Source: Ruminococcus sp. (GTDB taxonomy: Bacteria; Bacillota; Clostridia; Oscillospirales; Ruminococcaceae). From it: a stretch of DNA of 64,000 nucleotides. The notes under the pieces are model-generated. The model was not told the DNA's origin and ran no database searches. It saw only the letters and a program-made list of their open reading frames with translations. The translations under genes and the position numbers were made by a program. The stretch is from contig SVNV01000004.1 of NCBI GenBank assembly GCA_015066705.1, positions 36,088 through 100,087 of the forward strand, written 5' to 3'. This document shows, piece after piece, positions 43,111 through 50,894 of this stretch. Each line of letters starts with the position of its first letter. Position 1 is the stretch's first letter.

Positions 43111-44615
43111 TATATTCTGTTGTAAATTTCCGTAAGGGTTTTTAACTTTACAGCAAGCTCTTCTGTGAACATTTCCTTTGTAGCACGGAATTTCCAGTTA
43201 GTTCCCAATGTTGACGGAACATTCATTCTCGCCTCACTGCCAAGTCCCAGAATATCCTGCATCTGAGCAATAGCTCTGTCAGCGATACTCGACCAAGCAA
43301 GTCTGATTAACCCGTCAGGAATAGCTTTTTTGCTCTTTACGCCAAGATATTCCTTGGCATATTTCAGCTCGTCACCTTTAAGGCTCATCGCCCAACCGTA
43401 AGCCGTGTCGTTGTCGTGAGTTCCCGTATAGCAGACACAGTTCGAGCTCTTGAAATTATGCGGAATATATACGCTCTTTCCGTCAGGCTCAAAACCAAAT
43501 TCCAGAACCTTCATTCCCGGATATCCACTCTTTTTAAGAAGTCTTTCAACGGACTTTGTGATAAATCCCAAATCCTCAGCAATAATATCAATGTTTCCAA
43601 GCTCAGCATTTACCACCTTGAAAAGCTCAATTCCGACACCCTTGTTCCATTTACCCACAACAGCGTCCTTGTTTCCATAAGGAATCGAATAGTAGCTGTC
43701 AAAGCCTCTGAAGTGGTCAATTCTTATTGTGTCGTAAAGCTTGCTTGCGGCAGAAATTCTGTCAATCCAGAATTTATAGCCTGTCTGCTTGTGATAATCC
43801 CAGTTGTAAAGTGGATTTCCCCAAAGCTGACCGGTCGGTGAAAAGCAGTCCGGCGGACAACCTGCAACCTCAACAGGCTTTTTATCCTCATCAAGATAAA
43901 AAAGCTCAGGCTGTTCCCACACTTCTACGCTGTCGTATGCCACATAAATCGGAATATCACCAATAATTTTTATGCCTTTTTCATTGGCATAAGCCTTGAG
44001 ATTTCCCCACTGCTCATAAAATTTATACTGCAGAAATGCGTAAAAATCAATTTCCTCAGAAAGTCGCTTTTCCGCTTCCTTCAAAGCACTTTCCTTTCTG
44101 AAAACCAAATCCTTTTCCCACAAATCCCACGAAGCACCGTTATGCTCAGTTTTGAGTGCCATAAAAAGTCCGTAGGATTTCACCCAAGGATTCTTCTCCT
44201 TGAAGGCTTCAAATCCGTCAATACCTCTGCCTTTTCCGATAAAATTTCTGTATGCAGTTTTAAGCACCCCGAAAGTGTTATTGAAAATCTTTTCGTAGTC
44301 AACCTCTGTTTCACTTTCACCCCAGTCAAGTCCGGAATAATCCGACTTTTTGAGAAGCTTTTCCTCTGTCAGAAGCTCGAGGTCAATAAAATACGGATTT
44401 CCTGCATTTACAGAAAAGCTCTGATAAGGCGAGTCCCCGAAGCTTGTAGGCGAAAGAGGCAGAATCTGCCATATTTTCTGACCCGCAAGAGAAAGCCAGT
44501 CAACAAAATTATACGCCGATTTACCCATTCTGCCGATGCCGTAGTTATCAGGCAGACTTGAAATATGCATAATAATACCCGAAGAACGTGTATTTTCAGT
44601 TTTAGTTTTTTTCAT
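43110..44615 (-). CDS. malQ: 4-alpha-glucanotransferase (GH77)
   Basis: About 501 residues. GH77 motifs in order: RSSGIIMHISSLPDNYGIG, WQILPLSPTSFGDSPYQSFS, YDTIRIDHFRGFDSYY (catalytic Asp nucleophile), IIAEDLGFIT (acid/base Glu) and YTGTHDNDTAYGW. It rearranges alpha-1,4-glucans, recycling maltodextrins or glycogen ends. I use ATG 44615, seven bases after AGAGG. The longer frame lacks a ribosome binding site. It is monocistronic. Confidence 0.96.
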   Translation of the reverse strand: MKKTKTENTRSSGIIMHISSLPDNYGIGRMGKSAYNFVDWLSLAGQKIWQILPLSPTSFGDSPYQSFSVNAGNPYFIDLELLTEEKLLKKSDYSGLDWGESETEVDYEKIFNNTFGVLKTAYRNFIGKGRGIDGFEAFKEKNPWVKSYGLFMALKTEHNGASWDLWEKDLVFRKESALKEAEKRLSEEIDFYAFLQYKFYEQWGNLKAYANEKGIKIIGDIPIYVAYDSVEVWEQPELFYLDEDKKPVEVAGCPPDCFSPTGQLWGNPLYNWDYHKQTGYKFWIDRISAASKLYDTIRIDHFRGFDSYYSIPYGNKDAVVGKWNKGVGIELFKVVNAELGNIDIIAEDLGFITKSVERLLKKSGYPGMKVLEFGFEPDGKSVYIPHNFKSSNCVCYTGTHDNDTAYGWAMSLKGDELKYAKEYLGVKSKKAIPDGLIRLAWSSIADRAIAQMQDILGLGSEARMNVPSTLGTNWKFRATKEMFTEELAVKLKTLTEIYNRI

Positions 44616-44645
44616 AAAAATACCTCTTAAAAACAGACTACATAA

Positions 44646-44674
44646 AGTATACACACAAAAGCACCATTTGTCCA
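44646..44674 (-). promoter_or_regulatory. Promoter of malQ
   Basis: Minus strand: TGGACA, 17-bp spacer, TATACT. Confidence 0.65.
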
Positions 44675-45086
44675 TAGTGCAGTTTTAAATAAAAATCCAA
44701 TGTTATTTTATGCAAAATTACGAAATTTAAACTTGCGAGTTTTCTTAAATACTGTATAAAAGTTTTAGGTCAAGCCTTTTTCAAAAGGCTTGTGGAGCTG
44801 AGGAGCGAACAGCAAATCCCCTTTGCTTACGCAAAGAGGATTATTAAGGCGAGCCTTATGCGAGCCGATAACCACCGTCACTGGAAAATTCCCTTACTCG
44901 CCACTGAAAAAGCAGGCGAGGACGGTCAAACCGTCAGGGTTTGAATTGTGAAGTTCCTATAAATTTACCACATCAGATTTGTCTATCCCTACAAAGTTAA
45001 AAACTTTTTTCAAAAAAGTTGCATGGTACTGTGCAACAAAATGCTGTTTTCTGACTATATATGGAACGGAAATTTTTAAAAAAGGA
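44675..45086. other. Repeat-rich intergenic region
   Basis: It holds a CAAGCCTTTTTCAAAAGGCTTG hairpin near 44772-44794 with flanking AAAAGTTTTAGG, resembling a fragment of the long palindromic repeat, then CCTCTTTGCGTAAGCAAAGG-type pairing near 44819-44840, and family 2 copy C. Near the right end a nine-codon frame (45061-45090) overlaps the next start as ATGA. Confidence 0.5.
44838..44940 (+). repeat. Degenerate intergenic repeat, family 2, copy C
   Basis: Runs from AAGGCGAGCCTTATGCGAGC through GATAACCACCGTCAC to AGGCGAGGACGG and CAAACC-GTCAG-GGTTTG. The layout is the same as copy B, with a different terminal palindrome. Confidence 0.65.
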
Positions 45087-45695
45087 ATGATAATTATCAA
45101 AACTCTTAAAATCAAAGACAAGGACCTCATTACCTCGCCTATTCGTTCACTTGTGCGTACAGGAGAAAACAACGCCGACTCAATAATTATAGAAGCTGAC
45201 CGATTCTATAACGGCTATGACCTTTCTCAGTTTGGCTTTGTAATGGAGGGCAGAAACTCTGCAGACACCCTTGCCGTACAGACTCTTCCGCTGACAAGCG
45301 ATAACGAAACAGTAAAGCTCGCCTTTACTGTCACAAGCGATTTCACCGCTGTTTCAGGCCCGTTGAAGCTCACACTCAAGGCTGTAAATTCCGACAACAA
45401 CACCTGCATAATTTTTACAGGAGGCGAGATAGATGTTGTAGGAAATCCAAACGAGGACTGCCTCCCTGCCGAAATCGGCCAACAGCTTCTCCTTCAGATT
45501 GAAGAGGCAATCGCTTCCTTTGAGGGACAAATCCAAAACATCGCCTCAGAAAAAGTTGCGGAGGAAATCGAAAAACAGCTTGCAGGAAATCTTGTAAAAA
45601 GTGATACCGTAAACACTATCGTTTCACTTTCTCAGGCTGAATATGACGCAATCACAGAGCCCGACGAACAGACAATGTATGTAATCCTCTCGTAG
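45087..45695 (+). CDS. Phage-tail/baseplate-like protein, orphan
   Basis: About 202 residues. The N-terminal part (IRSLVRTGENNADSI .. NGYDLSQFGFVMEGRNSAD) resembles the N-terminal domain of baseplate upper proteins. The C terminus VSLSQAEYDAITEPDEQTMY resembles the short Tyr-Asp repeat module of phage tail fibre or upper-tail proteins. A helical segment lies between. No other phage gene is near, so it may be a domesticated or relic gene. The start is uncertain: ATG 45087 abuts AAAAAAGGA with no spacer but overlaps the TGA of a nine-codon upstream frame. A terminator follows. Confidence 0.6.
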   Translation: MIIIKTLKIKDKDLITSPIRSLVRTGENNADSIIIEADRFYNGYDLSQFGFVMEGRNSADTLAVQTLPLTSDNETVKLAFTVTSDFTAVSGPLKLTLKAVNSDNNTCIIFTGGEIDVVGNPNEDCLPAEIGQQLLLQIEEAIASFEGQIQNIASEKVAEEIEKQLAGNLVKSDTVNTIVSLSQAEYDAITEPDEQTMYVILS

Positions 45696-45711
45696 TCAGC
45701 AGAAAGATTAT

Positions 45712-45746
45712 AAACAAAAAAGAGCAGGATAAATTCCTGCTCTCTT
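45712..45746. terminator. Bidirectional terminator
   Basis: Stem AGAGCAGGA / TCCTGCTCT (5-nt loop) with TTTTTTG on the minus strand and a weaker T run on the plus strand. Shared by the phage-like gene and spoVS. Confidence 0.85.
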
Positions 45747-45756
45747 GTTATTATTT

Positions 45757-46017
45757 TTATCTCTGCTCACAGATAAGCTTGATTGCTGTTCTTTCGTCAC
45801 CGTCAATCTGAACATTGGCAAATGCCGGAATACAAATCATATCAATTCCAAGTGGCGCAAGATAACCTCTTGCAATAGCCACAGCCTTGATTGCCTGATT
45901 TGCGGCACCCGCCCCCACAGCCTGAACCTCAACAGCCCCGCTGTCTCTTATTACTCCTGAAATTGCACCAGCAACCGAGTTTGGTACCGACCTTGATGAA
46001 ACCTTTAAAATTTCCAT
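45757..46017 (-). CDS. spoVS: Stage V sporulation protein S
   Basis: 86 residues, nearly invariant family: ILKVSSRSVPNSVAGAISGV, VEVQAVGAGAANQAIKA, and ICIPAFANVQIDGDERTAI. In Bacillus it affects septation and late sporulation and has an Alba-like fold. It lies downstream of ymdB as in Bacillus, but with its own sigma-A-like promoter. AGGAAGGTGATTTT precedes the ATG. Confidence 0.97.
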   Translation of the reverse strand: MEILKVSSRSVPNSVAGAISGVIRDSGAVEVQAVGAGAANQAIKAVAIARGYLAPLGIDMICIPAFANVQIDGDERTAIKLICEQR

Positions 46018-46088
46018 AAAATCACCTTCCTGAATTCAAACCTCAATCATACTCGTTCGTTAGGAAATCTGCTCTTTTATTGAAATTT

Positions 46089-46117
46089 ATTATACCAAAA
46101 CACATTATCAAGTGCAA
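46089..46117 (-). promoter_or_regulatory. Promoter of spoVS
   Basis: Minus strand: TTGCAC, 17-bp spacer, TATAAT. Confidence 0.75.
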
Positions 46118-46140
46118 TACCCTTGAAAAAACTTTGTTTA

Positions 46141-46908
46141 TTATCTTACAATTATTCTCTCTATTTTGTTAGCTTTGCCCAATTTTTCATCAAAGTCTAT
46201 TACAACGCCATTCAGGAAGCAAGGACTTTCGCTTTCCTTGAACTGCACAGGGTAGTGAAATCTCTGCTTATTAACAGCAGGCTCAATGTCAACTCCCAAC
46301 ACAGAAAGCTCCGGCCCTGTCATTCCCACGTCGGTGATGTATGCAGTATGTCCCGAAAGAATTATTTCGTCGCTTGTCTGAACGTGAGTGTGAGTGCCTA
46401 AAAGTGCAGTTACACGTCCTGCAAGGTAATGACCCATAGCCTTTTTCTCAGCAGTTGCCTCAGCGTGAAAATCCACAAAAATATTCTCTGTATCAAGCTC
46501 TGAAAGCACCTTGTCCATAGCCTCAAAAGGATTATCAAGGCTGTCCATGTAAACAACCCCCTGAAGATTTACAACAGCTATTTTATATGCTCCCATATCA
46601 AGCTCACAAACCCCGTGACCGCATACTCCCTCAGGGTAATTCACAGGTCTTGTGAGGTAATCAAATTCATCAAAAATGTCAACCGATTCACGTCTTTTGA
46701 AACAGTGATTTCCCGTTGTGACAACATCAGCACCAGCCGAAATGAGCATTTCAAGACTCTTTCTTGTGATACCGTTTCCCTGTGCGGAATTTTCACCATT
46801 CACAACAAGAAAGTCAATACCGTATTCCTTTTTTATTGCGCTGATTTTATCCTTGAGAAAATCACAGCCTGATTTTCCCACTACGTCACCTACAAAAAGC
46901 AGCTTCAT
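46141..46908 (-). CDS. ymdB: YmdB-family metallophosphoesterase
   Basis: 255 residues of the TIGR00282 calcineurin-like family: LLFVGDVVGKSGCD, VVNGENSAQGNGITRKS, VTTGNHCFKRRE, IFVDFHAEATAEKKAMG and LLGTHTHVQTSDE supply the dinuclear metal site. In Bacillus YmdB hydrolyses 2',3'-cyclic nucleotides and affects biofilm gene expression. The order ymdB then spoVS is conserved. AGGAG precedes the ATG. Confidence 0.95.
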   Translation of the reverse strand: MKLLFVGDVVGKSGCDFLKDKISAIKKEYGIDFLVVNGENSAQGNGITRKSLEMLISAGADVVTTGNHCFKRRESVDIFDEFDYLTRPVNYPEGVCGHGVCELDMGAYKIAVVNLQGVVYMDSLDNPFEAMDKVLSELDTENIFVDFHAEATAEKKAMGHYLAGRVTALLGTHTHVQTSDEIILSGHTAYITDVGMTGPELSVLGVDIEPAVNKQRFHYPVQFKESESPCFLNGVVIDFDEKLGKANKIERIIVR

Positions 46909-46938
46909 AAAGAATCACTCCTATCTATCATAGCTCTT

Positions 46939-46967
46939 AGTTTATCATATTCCTAAATCTTTTGCAA
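46939..46967 (-). promoter_or_regulatory. Promoter of ymdB
   Basis: Minus strand: TTGCAA, 17-bp spacer, TAAACT. Confidence 0.65.
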
Positions 46968-47335
46968 CTCTCGGATTTATAAAAACAAAATTCCGGCATA
47001 AACTAAAAATAATCATCACAAAAACTCATAAAAGCCAAAACCAAAAAGCTCTCTAAACGTCGGATTATAGGGGAATTTGTCGCTTGTAAAAAGTCCCTCT
47101 TGGGTTAATATTCCCCAAAAACAGGGCATTTATCAAATTATTGATTGTAAGTTTGCACAAACATTTAATAATTTCTTGATTTTTTCTCAAAAAAGTTTGA
47201 CTTTTTTTGCGTAAAAGACTATAATATAGGCATGATGTGCGATGTTTCGCACCGTAAAAAATCAGATAATGAGGACAAGCTCATTGTTTGATTTATGCTG
47301 AAATTATTGGTCTCCCAACAGAAAGGATGGTTTTT
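46968..47335 (+). promoter_or_regulatory. Regulatory region and leader of the HU operon
   Basis: The promoter is TTGACT (47197-47202), 17-bp spacer, TATAAT (47220-47225), giving a leader of about 105 nt. The leader begins with a GTGCG-ATGTTT-CGCAC hairpin (about 47235-47251). Upstream, GGGGAAT (about 47069) and ATTCCCC (about 47109) form a loose inverted repeat. No reading frame seems real. Confidence 0.7.
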
Positions 47336-47605
47336 ATGACAAAGGCAGAGCTTATCAGCGCATTGGCAGACAAGGGCTACAAGAGAAAAGATGCTGAAAA
47401 GTACATTACAGACGTTTTTGAAACAATTTCAGAAGCTCTCGAAAAGGGCGAAAAAGTTTCTGTATCTCATTTTGGCGTATTTGACATTCGTGAGAGAGCA
47501 GAAAAAACAGTTATCAATCCACAGACCAAAAAGTCTGTTGTTGTTCCTGCAAAGAAGGTTCCTGTGTTTAAGGCAGGTAAAACTCTGAAGGAACGTATTA
47601 AGTAA
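47336..47605 (+). CDS. hup: HU family DNA-binding protein
   Basis: 89 residues, standard HU size: MTKAELISALADKGYKRKDA helix pair, then VSVSHFGVFDIRERAEKTV and NPQTKKSVVVPAKKVPVFKA (the DNA-bending arm and tail). The NP-x-T arm tip is replaced by the regular NPQTKK form. It compacts the nucleoid. I use ATG 47336, after GAAAGGATGG. The longer frame to 47288 has no ribosome binding site. Cotranscribed with the Lys/Ala-rich gene 22 bp downstream. Confidence 0.95.
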   Translation: MTKAELISALADKGYKRKDAEKYITDVFETISEALEKGEKVSVSHFGVFDIRERAEKTVINPQTKKSVVVPAKKVPVFKAGKTLKERIK

Positions 47606-47627
47606 ATTTTGAAAGGAATTTTTAAAA

Positions 47628-48044
47628 ATGGCAGCTAAGAAAGAAACAGTCGAAAAGGTAAAGGAAACAGCTAAGAAAACAGCTAAGAAGACTACTGAAA
47701 CAGCAAAGAAGGTAGCTGAAAAGGCAAAGCCTGCAGTTGAAAAGGTTGCAGAAAAGGCAAAGCCTGCAGTTGAAAAGGTTGCAGAAAAGGCAAAGCCTGC
47801 TGCAAAGAAGGTTGCATCTACTGCAAAGAAGGCAGCTGCAAAGGTTGTTAAGGAAGAGGTTTACGTTGAATTCGGCGGAAACAGCTTCAATATGGCAGAT
47901 GTTGTTGAAAAGGTTAAGAAGGCTTGGAAGGCTGACGGAAACAAGGCTATGATTAAAAAGGTTCAGGTTTATGTTAAGCCTGACGAAAGCGTTGCTTACT
48001 ACGTTGTAAACGACATCGCAGAAGGCAAGAAGGTTGACCTCTAA
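47628..48044 (+). CDS. Lys/Ala-rich histone-H1-like protein with DUF6465-like C-terminal domain
   Basis: 138 residues. The first 80 are a repetitive Lys/Ala/Glu-rich helix with AEKAKPAVEKV repeats, very like bacterial histone H1-like or PhaF-type tails that bind nucleic acid. The last 55 (EVYVEFGGNSFNMADVVEKV .. VQVYVKPDESVAYYVVND) form a compact domain that I recall as DUF6465. AAAGGAATTTTTAAAA precedes the ATG. It follows HU on the same transcript, so a nucleoid or RNA-binding role is likely by context. The exact function is unknown. Confidence 0.8.
   Translation: MAAKKETVEKVKETAKKTAKKTTETAKKVAEKAKPAVEKVAEKAKPAVEKVAEKAKPAAKKVASTAKKAAAKVVKEEVYVEFGGNSFNMADVVEKVKKAWKADGNKAMIKKVQVYVKPDESVAYYVVNDIAEGKKVDL
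47715..47803 (+). repeat. 33-bp in-frame tandem repeats
   Basis: Nearly three copies of a 33-bp unit encoding AEKAKPAVEKV, almost identical at the DNA level, inside the Lys/Ala-rich gene. Confidence 0.9.
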
Positions 48045-48055
48045 GCAATTCACAA

Positions 48056-48336
48056 TGCAAAAATAACCCACTATCTTAAGATGAGTGGTCATAAAGAAGT
48101 ATTATACGGACTTATTGAGAAAAACCCTTTTGAAAAAGGGTTTTTTCCTCAAACTCCTTTCCTAAAACTTCAGTATTTAAAATACCTATCCCCCGCTGTG
48201 CGGGGGATAGGTATTTTTATATTAAAGTCTTTGGAAGGGGGTTCGGGGGACAACCTTTCTTCAGAAAGGTTTCGCCCCGATAAATTCATATAATATACTT
48301 CTATATAACTACCTACCTTAAGGGTAGTGGGTTTTA
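48056..48336 (+). repeat. Long palindromic intergenic repeat, copy 2 (complete)
   Basis: About 280 bp, beginning 12 nt after the stop of the Lys/Ala-rich gene. The outer arms (about 48056-48120 and 48272-48336) pair with each other. They enclose a CCCTTTTGAAAAAGGG hairpin (48121-48144), inner arms, a central 39-nt hairpin (48179-48217: 18-bp stem, loop TGT) and an AACCTTTCTTCAGAAAGGTT hairpin (48252-48271). It probably also ends the HU transcript. It occupies most of the 392-base gap before rnhA. Confidence 0.9.
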
Positions 48337-48375
48337 TTTTATATTAAAGCTCCGATGCTTTTAATAATGGGTATT

Positions 48376-48404
48376 GCAAAAAAGCAAAAAATAATTTATA
48401 ATAT
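48376..48404 (+). promoter_or_regulatory. Promoter of rnhA
   Basis: TTGCAA, 17-bp spacer, TATAAT, 33 nt before the ATG. Confidence 0.85.
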
Positions 48405-48436
48405 TCTCAGTACGTTTGTAAAGGATACGATGACTT

Positions 48437-48892
48437 ATGAAACACGTTTATATATATACCGACGGTGCCTGCTCGGGTAACCCCGGTGCAGGTGGCTGGG
48501 GCGCAATCCTCCGCTTCGGGAATGTTGAAAAAGAGCTTTCGGGTGGCGAAGATATGACCACCAACAACCGTATGGAGCTTACGGCAGTTATCGAAGGACT
48601 TTCTGCTTTAAAAGAGCCTTGTGAGGTCACTCTTACAAGCGACAGCAAGTACGTTATCGACTCAATTACAAAGGGCTGGGTTTACGGCTGGAAGCAGAAA
48701 GGCTGGATTAAGTCCGATAAAAAACCCGCTCTTAATGTTGACCTGTGGGAAAAGCTTCTTCTGCTTCTTGAAAAGCACAAGGTTGAGTTTGTGTGGATAA
48801 AAGGCCATGCCGGACACGAAGAAAACGAGCGTTGCGACAGACTTGCAGTAGCATATTATAAAAATCTTCAGAAAAATTCACCGACAGAGTAG
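48437..48892 (+). CDS. rnhA: Ribonuclease HI
   Basis: 151 residues, E. coli-type RNase HI. Catalytic residues are visible: Asp9 ([12 protein letters not shown]), Glu47 ([13 protein letters not shown]), Asp69 ([11 protein letters not shown]) and Asp near 134 (NERCDRLA). His in [12 protein letters not shown] is the catalytic loop, and the basic handle [13 protein letters not shown] is present. It removes RNA from RNA-DNA hybrids. The terminator overlaps its stop codon. Confidence 0.97.
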   Translation: MKHVYIYTDGACSGNPGAGGWGAILRFGNVEKELSGGEDMTTNNRMELTAVIEGLSALKEPCEVTLTSDSKYVIDSITKGWVYGWKQKGWIKSDKKPALNVDLWEKLLLLLEKHKVEFVWIKGHAGHEENERCDRLAVAYYKNLQKNSPTE

Positions 48893-48912
48893 TTTTTGCT
48901 TTGTCGGTTTTT
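48881..48912 (+). terminator. Terminator overlapping the rnhA stop codon
   Basis: CCGACAGAG / CTTTGTCGG (one mismatch) followed by TTTTTG. The 5' arm includes the last codons and TAG. Confidence 0.65.
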
Positions 48913-48953
48913 GCCGTTTTCACACAAAATTTACATTATTGGGTGAATATATG

Positions 48954-48982
48954 TAGAAAAAAACTCTTGTTTGTGATATAAT
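48954..48982 (+). promoter_or_regulatory. Promoter of the nad operon with repeated 14-mer
   Basis: TAGAAA, 17-bp spacer, TATAAT with an extended TGA. The -10 lies inside GTTTGTGATATAAT (48969-48982), which recurs exactly at 49024-49037 across the nadB start codon. Confidence 0.6.
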
Positions 48983-49035
48983 TAAATAAGTTTATACATT
49001 TTCAGACAGTATATTAGCTAAAGGTTTGTGATATA

Positions 49036-50529
49036 ATGAAAAACTATGACGTTATTATAGCAGGAAGCGGAATCGCAGGGCTTTACTGTGCTATAAATCT
49101 TGCAAGCGACCTAAAGGTGCTGGTGGTTTCAAAGAAAGAGCTTACTCTTTGTAATACAGCACTTGCTCAGGGCGGAATTGCCGGAGTTTATAACAGCGAA
49201 AACGACTCCCCTAAGATTCATAAGGAAGACACCTTCGTGGCAGGCGGTTTTGAAAACGACCCTATCTCTACGGAAATCCTTGTAAACGAAGCCGAAAAGG
49301 ATATCGGAAAAATTATTGAGCTTGGTGTCGAATTTGACAGGAATGCTGACGGAAGCTATCACAGGACTCTTGAAGGTGGCCACGGCAGACACAGAATTTA
49401 TCATCACAAGGACGCTACCGGTTTTGAAATTCTTACCAAGCTTATTGCTTATGTAAAGACACTTAAAAATGTTGATATTTTAGAAAACGGACTTATCAGC
49501 GACGTTAAAAAGACAAAAACAGGATTTTCATTTGAGATTATCAAAAACGAAGAAATCAGCGTTTATAACAGCCATTACGCTGTTATGTGCACAGGTGGTA
49601 TAGGCAGAGTTTATCAGTATACTACAAACTCAGCTATTGCAACAGGTGACGGAATTGCTTTTGCGTATAATATGGGTGCAAAAATCAAGAATTTAAGCTA
49701 TATACAGTTTCACCCTACAGCATTCAATGACAGAAATTCAAGAGAATGCTTCCTTATTTCCGAAGCAGTACGAGGCGAAGGTGCTTATCTTAAAAACTGC
49801 CACAAGGAAAGATTTATGCATAACTACGATAAAAGACTTGAGCTTGCACCACGAGATGTGGTTTCACACTCAATTATATTTGAAAGCCAGAAAACCAATA
49901 GTACAGATTTTTATCTGGATATTTCTCATAAGGATAGCGAATTTATTAAAAACCGCTTCCCTATGATTTATAAAAATCTTCTTGACGCCGGCTTTGATAT
50001 GACAAAGGACCTTATTCCTATCTTCCCTTGTCACCACTACCTTATGGGCGGAATTGACGTAAATACTCTTGGAAAAACTACTGTTGACAAGCTTTATGCC
50101 TGCGGTGAATGTTCTCATACGGGTGTTCACGGAAACAACCGACTTGCAAGTAACTCTCTCCTTGAGGGACTAGTATTTTCAAGACGTGCAGCTCTGGAAA
50201 TCAACAGAGTTATCGACAGAAACGATAATACCTTTGAAAGCTACGATTTCGGGAATAATGACGGTACTGAAGAAGTTCCTGTCGGAACAAAGACAGAAAT
50301 CCGTAAGATTATGCAGAATGCTTATTTTGTTATGCCTAATGTCAAGGAAATCCCTTCAGGTCTGAAAAAAGTTTCCGAAATAAAGGAAATGCTCGAAAAG
50401 GGTAATTTCATTAAGAATCAGAATTACGTTGAAACAAAGAGCCTTGCAACTGTGGCTTACATAGTTCTCAGCGAGGCTAACAGGATTGTTTCTGAAAATG
50501 CGGAGATTGTGACTAAAAATGAATATTAA
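49036..50529 (+). CDS. nadB: L-aspartate oxidase
   Basis: 497 residues. FAD-binding IIAGSGIAGLYCAINLA (about 5-21), TALAQGGIAGVY, EGGHGRHRIYHHKDATG, the active-site region IQFHPTAFNDRNSRECFLIS, AVRGEGAYL, LAPRDVVSHSI and HYLMGGIDVN are typical of NadB rather than fumarate reductase or SdhA. It oxidises L-aspartate to iminoaspartate for NAD synthesis. AAAGG lies about 11 nt from the ATG. First gene of a nadB-X-nadC-Y operon. nadA is not in the window. Confidence 0.95.
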   Translation: MKNYDVIIAGSGIAGLYCAINLASDLKVLVVSKKELTLCNTALAQGGIAGVYNSENDSPKIHKEDTFVAGGFENDPISTEILVNEAEKDIGKIIELGVEFDRNADGSYHRTLEGGHGRHRIYHHKDATGFEILTKLIAYVKTLKNVDILENGLISDVKKTKTGFSFEIIKNEEISVYNSHYAVMCTGGIGRVYQYTTNSAIATGDGIAFAYNMGAKIKNLSYIQFHPTAFNDRNSRECFLISEAVRGEGAYLKNCHKERFMHNYDKRLELAPRDVVSHSIIFESQKTNSTDFYLDISHKDSEFIKNRFPMIYKNLLDAGFDMTKDLIPIFPCHHYLMGGIDVNTLGKTTVDKLYACGECSHTGVHGNNRLASNSLLEGLVFSRRAALEINRVIDRNDNTFESYDFGNNDGTEEVPVGTKTEIRKIMQNAYFVMPNVKEIPSGLKKVSEIKEMLEKGNFIKNQNYVETKSLATVAYIVLSEANRIVSENAEIVTKNEY

Positions 50530-50878
50530 ACCGAAGCTTTCCATAGCTTTTATTCTGGGAATGATTTACTTCTCACTTTTTGTTGTGCTGGGACGTATAG
50601 CTCATATAACTTCCCTGCTATATTTGTTTTTATCGCTGTTTTCGGGATTTGTCTATGTAGGCTATGAAAAGCTTCTTTGCGTCAGGCGTGAAGAGGATAA
50701 AGAGATTTTCTGTGCACCATACGAGTTGTTTTTCTCAGTAGTGTTTTTTCCGATGCTTGTTTATGTAATACTCAGTATTATAAATCCCGAAGTATTTTCT
50801 GCGGGAGCAATAGTTTCGACAGGAGCTTTGATTTACAGAATTTTATGGTTTGTTATTGACCCTGTAATTAAAAAATAG
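50519..50878 (+). CDS. Small four-helix membrane protein between nadB and nadC
   Basis: 119 residues with about four hydrophobic helices (about 7-27, 30-48, 67-88, 92-113) separated by a charged EKLLCVRREEDKEIFC loop. I do not recognise a family. It overlaps the nadB end by 11 bases and precedes nadC by 16, so it is translationally embedded in the NAD operon. A precursor-transport or scaffolding role is possible but unsupported. The ribosome binding site is weak (GGAG 13 nt upstream), consistent with coupling. Confidence 0.75.
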   Translation: MNIKPKLSIAFILGMIYFSLFVVLGRIAHITSLLYLFLSLFSGFVYVGYEKLLCVRREEDKEIFCAPYELFFSVVFFPMLVYVILSIINPEVFSAGAIVSTGALIYRILWFVIDPVIKK

Positions 50879-50894
50879 AAAGGACTATGTTAAA

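Noticed and set aside
47622..48092. 156-codon minus-strand frame rich in Cys, Leu and Asn
   Set aside because: It is the antisense shadow of the repetitive Lys/Ala-rich gene, has no ribosome binding site, and its odd composition mirrors the repeat codons.
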